Source: Amia ocellicauda
Lineage: Eukaryota; Chordata; Actinopteri; Amiiformes; Amiidae
Direction: 5' to 3'
DNA length: 64,000 nt
Assembly: GCF_036373705.1 (NCBI RefSeq)
Contig: NC_089863.1
Location: 25,275,417 to 25,339,416, forward strand
Shown here: in pieces, positions 35,315-48,160 of the stretch
Layout: each line of letters opens with the position of its first letter
Position numbering within the stretch: position 1 is the stretch's first letter
Translations under genes and position numbers: made by a program
Notes under the pieces: generated by a model
The model's input: only the letters and a program-made list of their open reading frames with translations
Database searches by the model: none
What the model was told of the DNA's origin: nothing

Positions 35315-36535
35315 CACTCACCTAAAAGATTATTAGGAACACCTGTTCAATTTCTCATTAATGCAATTATCTAACCAACCAATCACATGGCAGTTGCTTC
35401 AATGCATTTAGGGGTGTGGTCCTGGTCAAGACAATCTCCTGAACTCCAAACTGAATGTCTGAATGGGAAAGAAAGGTGATTTAAGCAATTTTGAGCGTGG
35501 CATGGCTGTTGGTGCCAGACGGGCCGGTCTGAGTATTTCACAATCTGCTCAGTTACTGGGATTTTCACGCACAACCATTTCTAGGGTTTACAAAGAATGG
35601 TGTGAAAAGGGAAAAACATCCAGTATGCGGCAGTCCTGTGGGCGAAAATGCCTTGTTGATGCTACAGGTCAGAGGAGAATGGGCCGACTGATTCAAGCTG
35701 ATAGAAGAGCAACTTTGACTGAAATAACCACTCGTTACAACCGAGGTATGCAGCAAAGCATTTGTGAAGCCACAACACGTACAACCTTGAGGCGGATGGG
35801 CTACAACAGCAGAAGACCCCACCGGGTACCACTCATCTCCACTACAAATAGGAAAAAGAGGCTACAATTTGCACAAGCTCACCAAAATTGGACAGTTGAA
35901 GACTGGAAAAATGTTGCCTGGTCTGATGAGTCTCGATTTCTGTTGAGACATTCAGATGGTACAGTCAGAATTTGGCGTAAACAGAATGAGAACATGGATC
36001 CATCATGCCTTGTTACCACTGTGCAGGCTGGTGGTGGTGGTGTAATGGTGTGGGGGATGTTTTCTTGGCACACTTTAGGCCCCTTAGTGCCAATTGGGCA
36101 TCGTTTAAATGCCACGGCCTACCTGAGCATTGTTTCTGACCATGTCCATCCCTTTATGACCACCATGTACCCATCCTCTGATGGCTACTTCCAGCAGGAT
36201 AATGCACCATGTCACAAAGGTCGAATCATTTCAAATTGGTTTCTTGAACATGACAATGAGTTCACTGTACTAAACTGGCCCCCACAGTCACCAGATCTCA
36301 ACCCAATAGAGCATCTTTGGGATGTGGTGGAACGGGAGTTTTGTGCCCTGGATGTGCATCCCACAAATCTCCATCAACTGCAAGATGCTATCCTATCAAT
36401 ATGGGCCAACATTTCTAAAGAATGCTTTCAGCACCTTGTTGAATCAATGCCACGTAGAATTAAGGCAGTTCTGAAGGCGAAAGGGGGTCAAACACAGTAT
36501 TAGTATGGTGTTCCTAATAATTCTTTAGGTGAGTG
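35315..36535 (+). mobile_element. Tc1/mariner transposon, full length with 29-bp terminal inverted repeats
   Basis: 1221 bp. The left end (35315-35343) starts CACTCACCTAAA and the right end (36507-36535) is its complement with 2 mismatches in 29. TA target duplications flank it at 35313-35314 and 36536-36537. It encodes one uninterrupted transposase. Near-identical ends and an open frame suggest a fairly recent insertion. Confidence 0.9.
35463..36503 (+). CDS. Tc1/mariner transposase, intact, 346 aa (DD36E spacing)
   Basis: Cut-and-paste DDE transposase. The N-terminal ~120 residues hold two helix-turn-helix (paired-like) domains (SISQSAQLLGFSRTTIS), followed by a basic RRPHRVPL linker. The catalytic domain has D155 (WSDES), D246 (QQDNAPCH) and E283 ([11 protein letters not shown]). 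Thirty-six residues separate the last two acidic residues, not the 34 of classic Tc1/Sleeping Beauty, which matches the DD36E (Incomer-type) group. Length is normal for the family, with no stops or frameshifts. The start at 35463 gives MGKKGDLS, a typical N-terminus. Confidence 0.9.
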   Translation: MGKKGDLSNFERGMAVGARRAGLSISQSAQLLGFSRTTISRVYKEWCEKGKTSSMRQSCGRKCLVDATGQRRMGRLIQADRRATLTEITTRYNRGMQQSICEATTRTTLRRMGYNSRRPHRVPLISTTNRKKRLQFAQAHQNWTVEDWKNVAWSDESRFLLRHSDGTVRIWRKQNENMDPSCLVTTVQAGGGGVMVWGMFSWHTLGPLVPIGHRLNATAYLSIVSDHVHPFMTTMYPSSDGYFQQDNAPCHKGRIISNWFLEHDNEFTVLNWPPQSPDLNPIEHLWDVVEREFCALDVHPTNLHQLQDAILSIWANISKECFQHLVESMPRRIKAVLKAKGGQTQY

Positions 36536-36537
36536 TA

Positions 36538-39500
36538 TATACAATATACATATACTGAAAAATATCTCCTGCTTTTGCATTATGTAAAATAACTAAAACT
36601 AAAACTAAAAAAGTAGAATAAATATACGTTGTGTGGCACTGATTATTTTAATACAAAATAAAATAATGCAGTGGTATCAAACTACCGTGGAATAAATGAG
36701 TATGCACAAATGTATCCTGCAAAACAAAGGCATCATTTATTTATTTACATTTGAAAATGTACAGCTTTCTCTTGCCCACTTCATTAAATTTTTCAATTGT
36801 GTGGCCATTTCTCCAGTTGATACAGGAGATAACGGAAAGCACAATGCGTCCGTCCCGCCTGTTCAACAGACCTGAGCTGCCTACAGTCAATCACTACAGG
36901 ACAGTTTTCATCATCTTCATCCTGGTGCCAGAGTGCAGCACTGCAGCGTAAAACAGGCATCATAACACTTAGGACGCGTTCGTCTAGCGCAGATCTTCGC
37001 GGCTCCACCAATGGGATCGGCGGGATTCTGCAGATCTGCGCAGACTTGCGGAAATCTGCGCATCAACAACGACCCCTAAAACATGAATATTCGGAATACA
37101 ACTGAACTACTCATAACTAGATTCATAAGCACATATTAATATATATGTTTACATATAAAATATACTTACGTTGTGTTTTATTTTACATTGACAACGTATT
37201 TTAATTTGTGAATAGCGGCAAATGCTCTGTGTACCGATACAATTGAAACCACACTAAAATGCAAATACAAAAATAACCAGTGTGCAAATTGTCGTTTGAA
37301 AAGTGTTATTAAATACTAAGAAATAACTCAGAATATAGGGTTTTGAAAGCTCTACCGGGATTATTACCCAACTAGAACTGAGTGCAATATTATATGAATA
37401 ATATGAAGTTATATATAGAGGGCTGCATATGTAGCCTATAGGTTCACCATCGCTGACAATATGTGATACAGTAATTAGCCTTGTTTATCAGTGAACGAAT
37501 CCATGATCACTGATACATTTAAATAAATTAATGGAAAATATATGTTACATGCAATCCCAAATTAAGCTGTTTAAAAGAAAAGGGATGTGAATACTTTCCA
37601 CTACAGCTGTCCCCATACAGATGAAATATATATGTTTAAAATATGGTAGAAATGTGTTCTCATTGTATGTTTTCATGTGCCAAAATTAGACAGATTGTGT
37701 TATATTTGGGATGCATTTAAAATGTTTTAGTCTGTAAACCATATATGTATTTTATATGTTGAATATATATTGTAGAAACTAACCTATATATGTTCAAACT
37801 ATAAAGTAAATACTGTACATGTATTACAGACTAAAATAGATTTAAACCACAAAATACCACTTCTACTACTACTAATATAATAACTGACCAAGTTTCAGAG
37901 CCCTTCGTACATGCATTATGAAGAGACGGTTTACCTCTTGCGATTACCCAATGGCTTCCCACATGAGTGAATTTCAGGCCAACCTCAGTGTAAACCTTGC
38001 CCGGATTTACACTCACCCAGAGAGGGGCACGACAGCTGTGGAGGTGGCAGTTGTCACAGTCCTCTCGTTTGGCATTGAGTCGCCACTAATCCCTCCTCGG
38101 CTTTGGGATGGTGGGGACTCTCTCCGTGTCATTGTAACAAAATATTTACTTTGTACTTATTGCCGACGAGCGCTTACATAAATTGATAAAGCGCATAGCC
38201 GCCTCGGCCGAGACAGGGCCCGGCAGGTGGGCGATCTCCCCCGAGGGTGGCACTATGGAAGGCCAACGAAGAGGGAATCCGAAATCATTTCCCACCAGGA
38301 ACGTGAAGACGGCTGGCAGGTGGGTTGGTTGCTGGTGTTATAATTGCCTGTATTTATTTAACTTAACACTTGACTAATTCCAGCATGGCATTTCAGTTCA
38401 TTTGAGCTCTTGTCAAGGAAGGCATGCCTGGCGCGTACATTCATTTCCACCCGGCATTTGAGATTGCGCGCCACTGTCAGTTCTGCACGTCCGTTCCAAC
38501 GCCCGACGCCAGTCTTATCTGCCATAGCCGTTTATTGGAATCCCAAACATTTTGCAATCTACAGGCACAGCGCTGGCTACTTTGTTTGTTTTGATCCATC
38601 TAATTATAAGTGACGTACTCAGATGTTTTGGTTGTATTGTGATGAAGATTATCGACGTTATGTGTGTGTCAACGAAATACATCGCAACCCTGGAAACTCA
38701 GTTCAATGTACTTTCCTCCTCTTCAAAGAAATGTCAAACGCAAAGCTTAAAGGAATCTTTTTTTTAAAAGGTACTTTACTTAAAGCAGAGGGTCAGAGTT
38801 CACGGAAACTAAAGAACCATTGCATTATGGGAGCAGCGTTCTTTTACATAGAGAGTTTTGTAGGTCTGGAATGAACTTTAGTTGTATTTAGGCTACTGTT
38901 GTATTAACTGACATTACCAGTAGGCGAAGTTTGATTTATGTTACATGAATATTAGTATTTTAAAACATATACCCAAATTTATGATAATGGCAATACATTA
39001 GGCTATCTGTAATACATTCCTGTCTGTAGTAGTCTCTATATAATCAATCAATACCTTTTCCTCCTCCATTACTTAAACAACATTCAAGATTTTCTCAAAT
39101 GCTTGAGTATGGTCGCAGCTTTAAAGCAAGGTCAATGATTGACTGCAGAAATGTTGTGGTTATGTTGTATTAATGTTCTGCACAACATTGGAGGCCAGCA
39201 AACAAACCTGGGACACTACAATAACATGTACATTTACACATCAGTGGAATCGGTGGACAACTACGGCTCAACGTTGAATTGTTAAGTGGAATGACAGGCA
39301 AAGGAAAAGGCAGTGTGTGTGTGTGAGAATATATGTGTGCGTGAGAGAGAGAGAGAGAGTGTGTGTGTGTGTGTGGGGGGGGGGGTCTTAATCTCACTGC
39401 GTCAATCCTCTGTCCAATGCAGCTTCCATCCCAGAGGTCACCTATGTCTGTCTGAGGTCTGGTCCCTCTAATGAGGGCAAAGGGGGACCAGGTTAGGGTT

Positions 39501-42500
39501 TCCATGTTTAGCGTTTGTTTAGACAAACAACCAGAAAGCACTGCATCCCCCCCGAACACCCACGCCCACCCTTCGCCACCACTACCACCCCCCCACTCTC
39601 ACCCCACCCGGATTCTCTCTCTGCCTCTCCCCCAGGCAGACAAAGGAGAGAGTACAGAGAGTGCCAGAGCAGACTGAGACACAGTCTGTTCCACTCTGCT
39701 GTTGTGCTATTTTAAGGCCGAATGAAAAAAAAAATAAAAGAAACAGTGCCACCCTCAAATCTCCAATTAAGAGTTTTGAAATGAAACCAGGCTGCTGAGC
39801 ATAGAGGAGAAGAGCTGGGAGAAGAAGAGGCAGAGGGGGAGTCCTTTTCGCTCTGTTCACGGCCCCCTGCCACCCAGTGTTAAAAAAGCCAACAAGCCCT
39901 CTTGGGTTCGAACTGTGGTCTCAGGTCTGCTCCACAAGACCTCTCCTCTGACAGCGGGCTTTCTTGAATGTTTTTTTGATGTCCCTCACTAAGCAAAAGC
40001 ACCATCTCCACCCACGAGCTCCATGGCGGGCAGCAGAATTGGGTCACTGTCACAGCCCACTCCAACCTCACCGATCGTGTCACGGAGGAAGACGAGATTA
40101 ATTTTCCGCAGCAGCTTGTTTTGCGTCATGCCCTGTACAATCTGCTTCATTTGAGAAAATATTAAATAATAATAGCACCAATAATAATAACAACATAAAA
40201 TATGGGGAGACGGGAGTTCTAGGAATGTCTGGCAGAAAGCAACATCTACTGCCTCCCTTACTGCGGACAGACAATTGTTGATGCTGTTTAGAGACCCTGG
40301 GTAGAAATAAATCCAGTTTTGTTGTGACCTTTATTTTGCACAGAAACTGCACTGTCTATTGACCCCTCTGGTAGGCAGCTTAAATCAAGCAGGATTTTAA
40401 AAACGGCGGTGGATAAAATCTCACCCAAATCATCGGACGAATGCACAGTGTATTTATAGTGTGACGAGTCTCACATATCTGACAGCACAAATACAATACG
40501 GATGGGAGCTTAAAAAGACTGTTTCGTGAAGGACATATTCTACAACAACAGGGTCAAACCCATCTTGTATTTTTTTTTATGGCGGGGGCGGGGGGTTTGC
40601 TTCCTTAATAATAATAATAATAATAATCACACTTTCACAGGGAAGGTAAGCAATACACATGTATATAAATTTATATAAAAGTACATTGTCATGAGTGTGT
40701 CAATATTTTGAACAGTAAAGCAGTAGATATAGTGATTGAATTGTAGAGGGTAAGTCCCTAACCTCTCCTGGCAGGATAAGGAGCTTTGCCTTCCCGCTGC
40801 CCTTGTGGGACAGTGGGTCCCAGCATTGCTAATCTACAGATGCCCACCCCCCAAATCCTAAATTTAATCCCATGCAACAGCCCCATAATTATGCCACAAC
40901 TGCTGTCCCCCGGCTTGGCGGCCTCGGAGCTTTATCAGCAGTTCTTAGTGGTGGTGGAACAGCAGGGCCGCACCCTCGAGCAGAATCTGTCTACACAAAT
41001 GCTGTGTGAACGTCAGACCGGTTCCTGTGGGTGGTGTCCAGTTTCTACTAATTTCCTGGTGAGCCAAGACCTGCAACACAGTTCGACACGAATCTTGCTT
41101 GTACGGATTAGGTGCCCTGTCCACTCGGTCGGTCCATTTCTTTTTCCACTGAGCACTGGTCCTGCTGTTGTTTGGCTAGAAATGGGGATTTGGGTTTTCC
41201 AGTCTCTGTGCAGGATTGTCATCACTTCAGTTGGGGTGGAGAAAGTGGAAGGGATGGGAGGAATTAAAGGAACCCTCAAAAAGACACACCCAGAGTACCC
41301 TTTGAGGAATCCCTGTCGGAGGGACGCTTCAGTTTGGCCAACTTGAACTGAAACGATGCCACGGCAAAGGGACACAATTTCGGTATCAAGACCTGCCCCC
41401 TTTCCGGACCTTTCTCCTTTCCACCATGGATCACACCCCAGCAGGACACAAAGAGGATTGGTTCACAAAGCAAACGTTCTGTCTCCGCCGTGTCCTTAGA
41501 TTGAAATGCAGCCAAAGAACGAACAAGCAAGCGTCCCCCCTCCACGTAACCCCCGCACATCTCACTCCCACGTTCCCAAACACAGACAATGCAGGGATAT
41601 TTCTAAGCATCGCTGCTGGTGTTATCTTTGTCTAATAGATAAGGGACAGAGAGGGGAGAGGGGAGATTTGCCGTCTCTGCCAATCCTCCCCGTTTAAAAA
41701 ATCCATTAAATGCAAAACTGACTTCTTATGTATATATTTCAATCAGCCCCGCAAAGGGAGATTTAGAATAAAACTCTTAGCTTCCATTCCCTTTTCATTC
41801 TCATCTCCCAGGAAAGAAAAGATCAAAGAGGAAAACTTTTAAGTCCTGGTTTCGGGCCACAAGCAGGGGTCTGGGTGAGAGACAAGAGACACGGTTTCTT
41901 CCAAAAGAGATAGTGGGGGAATAAAAAAAACAATATCAAAACTGCTCTTGGGATAAGGAAAATGAAAAAGGGAAAAAAAATCACATTACAGTCTTGGGGG
42001 GAGTGGGGGGCATCTAATGACAGCAGAGGTGTTAGGAGGAGAGAAAAAAAAGAAGTGAAAGCTTTTAAGCCTAATCTGAAAGCCTAGGCAAGTTAATCTA
42101 AAGACCTACTTTAAGCATGTGCAAGCCAAAACACAAATATGCATATATAGAAATCAACCTGCCACACAGTAGCAAGAATAAACAGGATGTTTTTTTTAAA
42201 TAATTTTTAGTATTTTTTTTTTTATTATTATTAATCATCACACTAGGTGAATAGAGACCACAGGAGGTTAAACGGATCTTTTTTTTTTTATCAAGTCAAA
42301 AACACAAGGCTATTAGTTCCTATAATTCACCCCTGACTGACTGACTTATATACACGGATCAGTGATTGATTTGATTGAAATAGTGGGGCACATCCTGTGA
42401 ATTTCCCCTCCTCTTTCCCCTCTCAGGATATGGGTCTAATGTCCGGTATGATTCTCTTTTGGTGCCTGTGCTTTGAATGTTACCTACTACCCCGGCGTAC

Positions 42501-42696
42501 TATTCCAGCACAAAGACCATACAAACAAACAAACACACAAAAAAACACATTTTGGAAAACATAATGCTACAAAAAGAGCAAGTGAGATGGGGCTACTTTG
42601 CCAGAATCTTCCTAACATGGTGCAACATGGTTTTGCTCCCTGTTGCACACTCCCAAATACCACATGCCTCAGAGCTAAGACATGTTAATACACAAT
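36538..42696. other. No gene seen
   Basis: Mostly unique AT-rich DNA. 36985-37070 is a short foldback relic. 37725-37737 and 37824-37836 are a perfect 13-bp inverted repeat. 39300-39385 is GT/GA-rich. The 186-codon frame at 40786-41346 shows no family features. Confidence 0.45.
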
Positions 42697-43225
42697 CATA
42701 ACCTTTATTTATACAGGGAAGCCCAACGTAGACCGAAACTTCATTTGCAGTGGGGCCCTGCTACAAAGTCAGGAGAGGAATAAACCGTAGGCTAGTAAAA
42801 GGACTAGCTAGTAAAGAACACATAGCAGACACATGTACGTAAATCATACAATCAAGCATAACAAGACAACTTTCGGTGAACTGGATATCTAAAATGGACC
42901 CAAAATCACACAAGGCAACCAGATCCTGTAGAGCTACGGATTTCTGAAAATCATTCCTTGCCTGAGAAGCATTGAAACAGACCGGTTTCTTGCTCAGATC
43001 AGTAGAAAACAATTTGTATTTCTAGATTAAATCAAGAGATTCAAAGTTAAGGCTGTAGGATTCATATATATTATGTCACCATAATCAAACACAGTCAGAA
43101 ATGTTGCTTGAACAATTTTCTTTCGACTTTCTAGTGTAAGACATGACTTCTTTCTATAGAGAAAGCCCAGTCTCACCAACATGTGTTTGAAATGACAGCC
43201 TGTCACAATCCAGATACCTAAGATA
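42697..43225 (-). mobile_element. Non-LTR retrotransposon 3' end with reverse-transcriptase C-terminal fragment
   Basis: The minus strand reads ILGIW, then HFKHMLVRLGFLYRKKSC, LESRKKIVQATFL and FDYGDIIYMNP, and stops. This is the thumb/connection region of a LINE reverse transcriptase ('LGFLYRKKS...DYGD..Y'). The element ends at ATAACCTTTATTTATACAGG (plus strand), a typical LINE 3' terminus (complement CCTGTATAAATAAAGG). It is 5'-truncated and carries deletions. Confidence 0.65.
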
Positions 43226-43646
43226 TTAGTGTTAAAAATTTGCCAAAAAGGGGAAAAGTTAAAGAGTAAAGCATTTTCTTGTATGTGGCCTAGAGCACTA
43301 CATTGTAAGTCAGTCCAAACGTGCAGCGAGACACACCACAGGGCCCTTGGTGGCAGTTCATCCGAGGGGACATGTTGATGTTTACTCCCCAGGCCTGGAG
43401 AGATGATCTGTCGCTTTTGACCGTTTCTAGGCAGGGAAGCGTGGATGTACCTTTATACAAGTGAACGGGGTAAGGTTTCATTTCTTGGAAATAATCAGAG
43501 CGTGCAAAGTGGCTACTCCATCTGAAGGGAGTGGTGAAGGTTGTTTAGGAGTCCTCAATAATTAATTACTTATGCCCGTTATACTACTACCACTACAACT
43601 ACTACTTCTACTGGTCTACTACCACTACTACCACTACTACTACTAC

Positions 43647-43738
<92 letters not shown>
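43647..43738. repeat. (AAT)14(ATT)16 palindromic microsatellite
   Basis: Preceded by (CTA)n. AAT triplets switch to ATT at ~43689, giving two complementary arms of 40-47 bp with no spacer. Confidence 0.95.
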
Positions 43739-44347
43739 ATACAGCAAATATTATAAAACATAACGTTCCATCATGAAATTAACGTTTTGCCAATGGTTGT
43801 ATTTCCTGTCTGGAGATTCCTGTATCTCAACTTCAGGCATGCAACCATGATTAAATTTTGCTTACTTCCATAATAGGTGAATTATAAAAGATCAGACGGG
43901 ATAAGACTGCTTTGTGTGTGTACAGCCTACTGATTAATAATAATAATTAATACATAGACACACTCATACATGGATACATTAATGCATGCATACATACATT
44001 TTGAAAATTATACAATGCCCTTCGGAAAGCAGTCTCGACAGCTGCTCGTTACAAATGCCTCCGCTGATTGGAGTTTGATAAAGTGAAGTGAGTATTTGTC
44101 ATGTCATTTAGTTGTGGAGAGGCGACAGCACTCACATGGATGAATATTTCATGACGAGTGAACCAACTTTCCGACCGCACACAACATGTTTATTTACGTT
44201 TTTGGAATTGATTTCATTTTCAACACACGGGCATGCTGGAACAATTGAACCTCCATTCACAACATCCAGCGAACAAGATGCCCCGTGTCCAGCACTGACC
44301 TGGTGATTGCATTCCCATGAAGCCAACCACATAATATACTGTCTCAC

Positions 44348-44349
<2 letters not shown>

Positions 44350-44396
<47 letters not shown>
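44350..44396. repeat. (AAT)15 microsatellite
   Basis: Uninterrupted, ~80 bp from the candidate minus-strand exon donor at 44475. Confidence 0.95.
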
Positions 44397-44397
<1 letters not shown>

Positions 44398-44475
44398 GCA
44401 TTCTAGTTATCGTTACGCAGGGAGTACATCGATATCAAATAACTACAGACTATATATAAAGAAAGATAAACTCAC

Positions 44476-44800
44476 CTAGGCTTGACTTCAGACTCGCAGA
44501 ATAAAGGTCTGCATCCTGTAGTCGCCGTGCCTCCGTTAACTGAGAGACTAATCTGCTTCAGTGCGCCTCGCCATTGCGCGTCACTTGGCACAACTCCTGC
44601 GTGTCCAGTTACCTGAGCGCCCGCCGTGTGCGACTGGACAGCTCCCGCCGAGCCCGACCCTTTCTCTTTCTTACTTCTTCTCTTTTTTTGGGGGGGGGGG
44701 GGCGACTTGCCTCTTCAGCAAATTTCTCTTCTCCTCCGAGTCAATTATTCATGCAGGGTGCTTTAAAATGTACAGACAACCAGGATCATTTTGGGGAGAC
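44476..44800 (-). other. Candidate first exon/promoter region of a minus-strand gene (possibly lingo4)
   Basis: A locally GC- and CpG-rich stretch ends on the minus strand in the strong donor CCTAG|GTGAGT (donor at 44475-44474). No long reading frame runs through it, so it would be a non-coding first exon. The next minus-strand gene downstream is lingo4 (acceptor at 30758), implying a ~13.7-kb intron. The 5' limit is unknown, and a separate lncRNA is equally possible. Confidence 0.3.
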
Positions 44801-44905
44801 TTTTTCTGTTGGCCCCCTTTTACGCAGCCACTAACTGTTTAAATCTGTGAACGTCGCCGGCTGGTACTGCATGAGCGCCTGTATTGTCGTTCGCATCTCT
44901 AGGGA

Positions 44906-44945
<40 letters not shown>

Positions 44946-45344
44946 GGGGGTGAGTGTCAAAGAGAAACATCGTAAAGCATAGGAAATAAAACGCCTGATT
45001 AAACATTAATTAATAAATTAATTACAAAAAAAATCGAACTTCTCAAGTTCCGCTGGTTACTTTGACGACGGGTGTCCATTCCTAGCCCAGTGCCAGAATG
45101 GTCTCAAAGAACCAGCTGTGGCGTTTCTGGCACGATTTGTGTTTTTATTTAATAACACTCCATTGGGAAGCCGGCCAGGGCAGTACATAACTATTGCATT
45201 ACTATTATTCGGGTGGTTGATTTACTTTTTTAAATATTTAATGTTTTGCTAGGTCTAGGTATGAACGGGTCAGCCAAATAGAGGGATTTAAGTGACACGG
45301 CAGCTGGAACCAGAACATGGGGTCAAGGGTCCCAGTGCCTGCCT

Positions 45345-45345
<1 letters not shown>

Positions 45346-45412
<67 letters not shown>
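45346..45412. repeat. (CT)33 microsatellite
   Basis: Uninterrupted CT dinucleotides. Confidence 0.95.
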
Positions 45413-45414
<2 letters not shown>

Positions 45415-46325
45415 GTTTTAATGATTATACAAAGTAAGTGACCAAATACCCTTCATTTCACCCTGTTTGATTCAATAACAGGGTGTCAAATCCATGAAGC
45501 CACCCCCCCTTTCTTTATCATGCAGCCTGTTGACAAGAAGAAGAATATATGAGGCCTGGGCTAGAATCCCTCACTTTCTTCATCCACGTATAACCAAATC
45601 AGATATGTACCCACCGGTGTCGCTGCAAATCCGCAGTTGTCTATGGATTTAGTTCATTGATCATAATAGCAGAGAATGTGAGAAGAAAAATCAGTTGCCA
45701 CATGCCAAAAGGGTAACACGTCTCCTAAAAACTATGAGACATCAATTCAAATAAGATCCTATAGCGCCTACAACCCGGGTTCCCTGCTCTGCTGCAGTTC
45801 CCAAAAGGCCTTTGCGCGCAGCAGCTGTCCGCAGACATCTGTCACCGGGGCTTATGTGGAGTGACAGTTGCACAGGGAAGAGGGGTTATTTTTCTCAATA
45901 GGATGCAACCAACCGACAGAGGGGAAAACCTCATTCAGAAAAGCCTCTGAAACGGAACCAGATTGCTTCCCTACGGACCAGTGTGATCCTGTTATGGAAA
46001 AATGGAAAGGAATTTAATACGAGCTTTTGGAAATGTGGCACAGGGCAACATCAGTGGAGTTGTTTACCAGTTTGTTTCATAATTCCGTTTATTTGTTTTT
46101 GTTTGGTCATGAGTACAATATATCTGTGTCTAAAACGACTTTGTATCTTTAAAACACACTATTTTTCTTAAAATAATGCTAGGCCAATACATTTATAAAA
46201 TACGTTTGTGAGTTGTTGAGATACATCTCAATTTGTGGCGTTTCTTATGTAGGCCCTATACTTGATACACATTTAAACATTTGTTTTCCAAGATATTTGA
46301 ATATGTAAGTAAAAGATAAATTGAC

Positions 46326-46363
<38 letters not shown>

Positions 46364-46384
46364 ACATCCATACATCCATCCATC
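46326..46384. repeat. (ATCT)n/(ATCC)n microsatellite
   Basis: About nine ATCT units followed by CATACATCCATC variants. Confidence 0.9.
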
Positions 46385-47684
46385 AACCAATCAATCAACC
46401 AATCATTATGTATCTTTCTTATATTCGTCAAGCGTAATTACCCAAGTGCACTACCATCGAACTAAGTGCTGCCCTTGTTTGAACATTACATGATTGACAC
46501 ATTTTATGATACAAATATACAATATACAAATACTGAGTTCCCCGGTGCCCAACCTGATCATGAGAGAGTAGGCGAAGGGCGTTTTAAACAGATTGATCCG
46601 ATTGCTTTTACCGCAGTTTAAAGCCCATTAGGCAGTAGACAGACTTGGCAGGTCTCTTTGGATTTTAATTAAATCTCTCTGCTTCATAGAAAGTCATTAG
46701 AGTGGCGCGCCGTATAGCAGGCGTCACGCCCATGAAGCAGAGCCAATTGAGCAGAGTTTCACTTTTAATGAATATAGAAACAACCAAATAATGAAATACA
46801 TAAACTCTGAATTTCTTATCTCGACCATCTGCATCCACGGGTAGCCAACGAGCTTTGCGCTCCGGAGCTGACGGTCCTAATGATTGACGTGACCATTGGA
46901 GTGGGGAGTAAAATGCAAAATGAACTGAAATGCACTTTCACATACAATTCCCCTAGGAAATACGCCGAAATGAACTGGAATTGATCATATTTGAGGGTTG
47001 TCATTGTATTACTGTTCGTAGGCTAAATAATTAATTTGATGGCCTGGATGACTGCAAGGAATGTCAATGTTTGTAAAAAGTAAAACTGATCAAAACACAA
47101 TCAAACCTGTAACGTCTTCCGACCATGACTGGTCCACAGCAGAGACGTCTAAACATGGTACACCATTCCTTTTATAATCTATATTTGTGCTCTATATAAT
47201 TTATAGTCTCATGTCCGTTGTCCGTCCGTCTGTAACCTCTTCTCTAACTAACAGTGGATCAATCGCATTCACATCCTTCATGTAACTGTCCCTCTCTGGC
47301 TCTGAGCCCAGGTGTGTCGCTCTTCCTGGCCTGACTCCACCAGCCACCGTTTTTATCCGGGTAAACTGATATTACTCGTTACAGGTGGTGCCCTAAGTGT
47401 TTTCAAGTAATGAAAAAAAGAAACATCTCTTCTCCTGCTATTAACAGATAGATATATTATAATGCAATTATGTTTGAAAGGGAAAACAACACAATTGTGC
47501 AGAAAAGTCTGTTTTAAAATGTGTGTGACTCTAATTTGCGCATTTTATTGAATTTATTGAGTGCGTAGTGTAGACACATTTCACAATTGTGCTTTCCAGA
47601 CAACCTAAATGTAACCATTACACCATGTCTACATTTATCTGTATTCTTAATCTTAATTCTTGTTCACCTGTTTTCGGATTGTGC

Positions 47685-47686
<2 letters not shown>

Positions 47687-47757
<71 letters not shown>
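47687..47757. repeat. (TA)35 microsatellite
   Basis: About 70 bp of perfect TA. Confidence 0.95.
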
Positions 47758-47759
<2 letters not shown>

Positions 47760-48160
47760 TTTTCTTAAAGGTTTATGCCTAAAACGTAATTCAGTTCTGG
47801 CAATTAATTGGCATGGCATATCACAGTCATGTGTAGAGGATGTTAGACAACTGTAATGGTGCATTGCGCTAGAATTAGGAGAGGTTTTTCATTAGAAACC
47901 ATTATATTATATTAGTAGGTTACCTGCCCCGATTAAAATGTGTAATGGATGTACAGAGGGAGGGCTGCCACCTAGAGGTCAGAAGACACAATTGCAGCCA
48001 CCCTGATTTCCAACGGCACAGATTCCCGGTCTTGACTAAATGAGCACTGGGCTACATCAAGAGTTTGGCACATCTGCTAATAGAGAACTACAATCCCGTT
48101 CTCTGTGACTGCGTTATTTACTTTCACATGCGTCTGTAGCAAAGCAAAGTGCATTGTTAC

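Larger units (their letters stand above)
44906..48160. other. No gene seen; simple repeats only
   Basis: Contains (GA)n at 44906-44942 and the CT, ATCT and TA arrays listed separately. No splice-flanked coding frame recognised. Confidence 0.45.

Noticed and set aside
36985..37070. GATCTGCGC-rich patch as a functional palindrome
   Set aside because: It resembles 4136-4206 and is better explained as a relic of a dispersed foldback repeat.
40786..41346. 186-codon open frame on the plus strand
   Set aside because: No domain, signal peptide or splice context; composition looks like translated non-coding DNA and no family is recognised.
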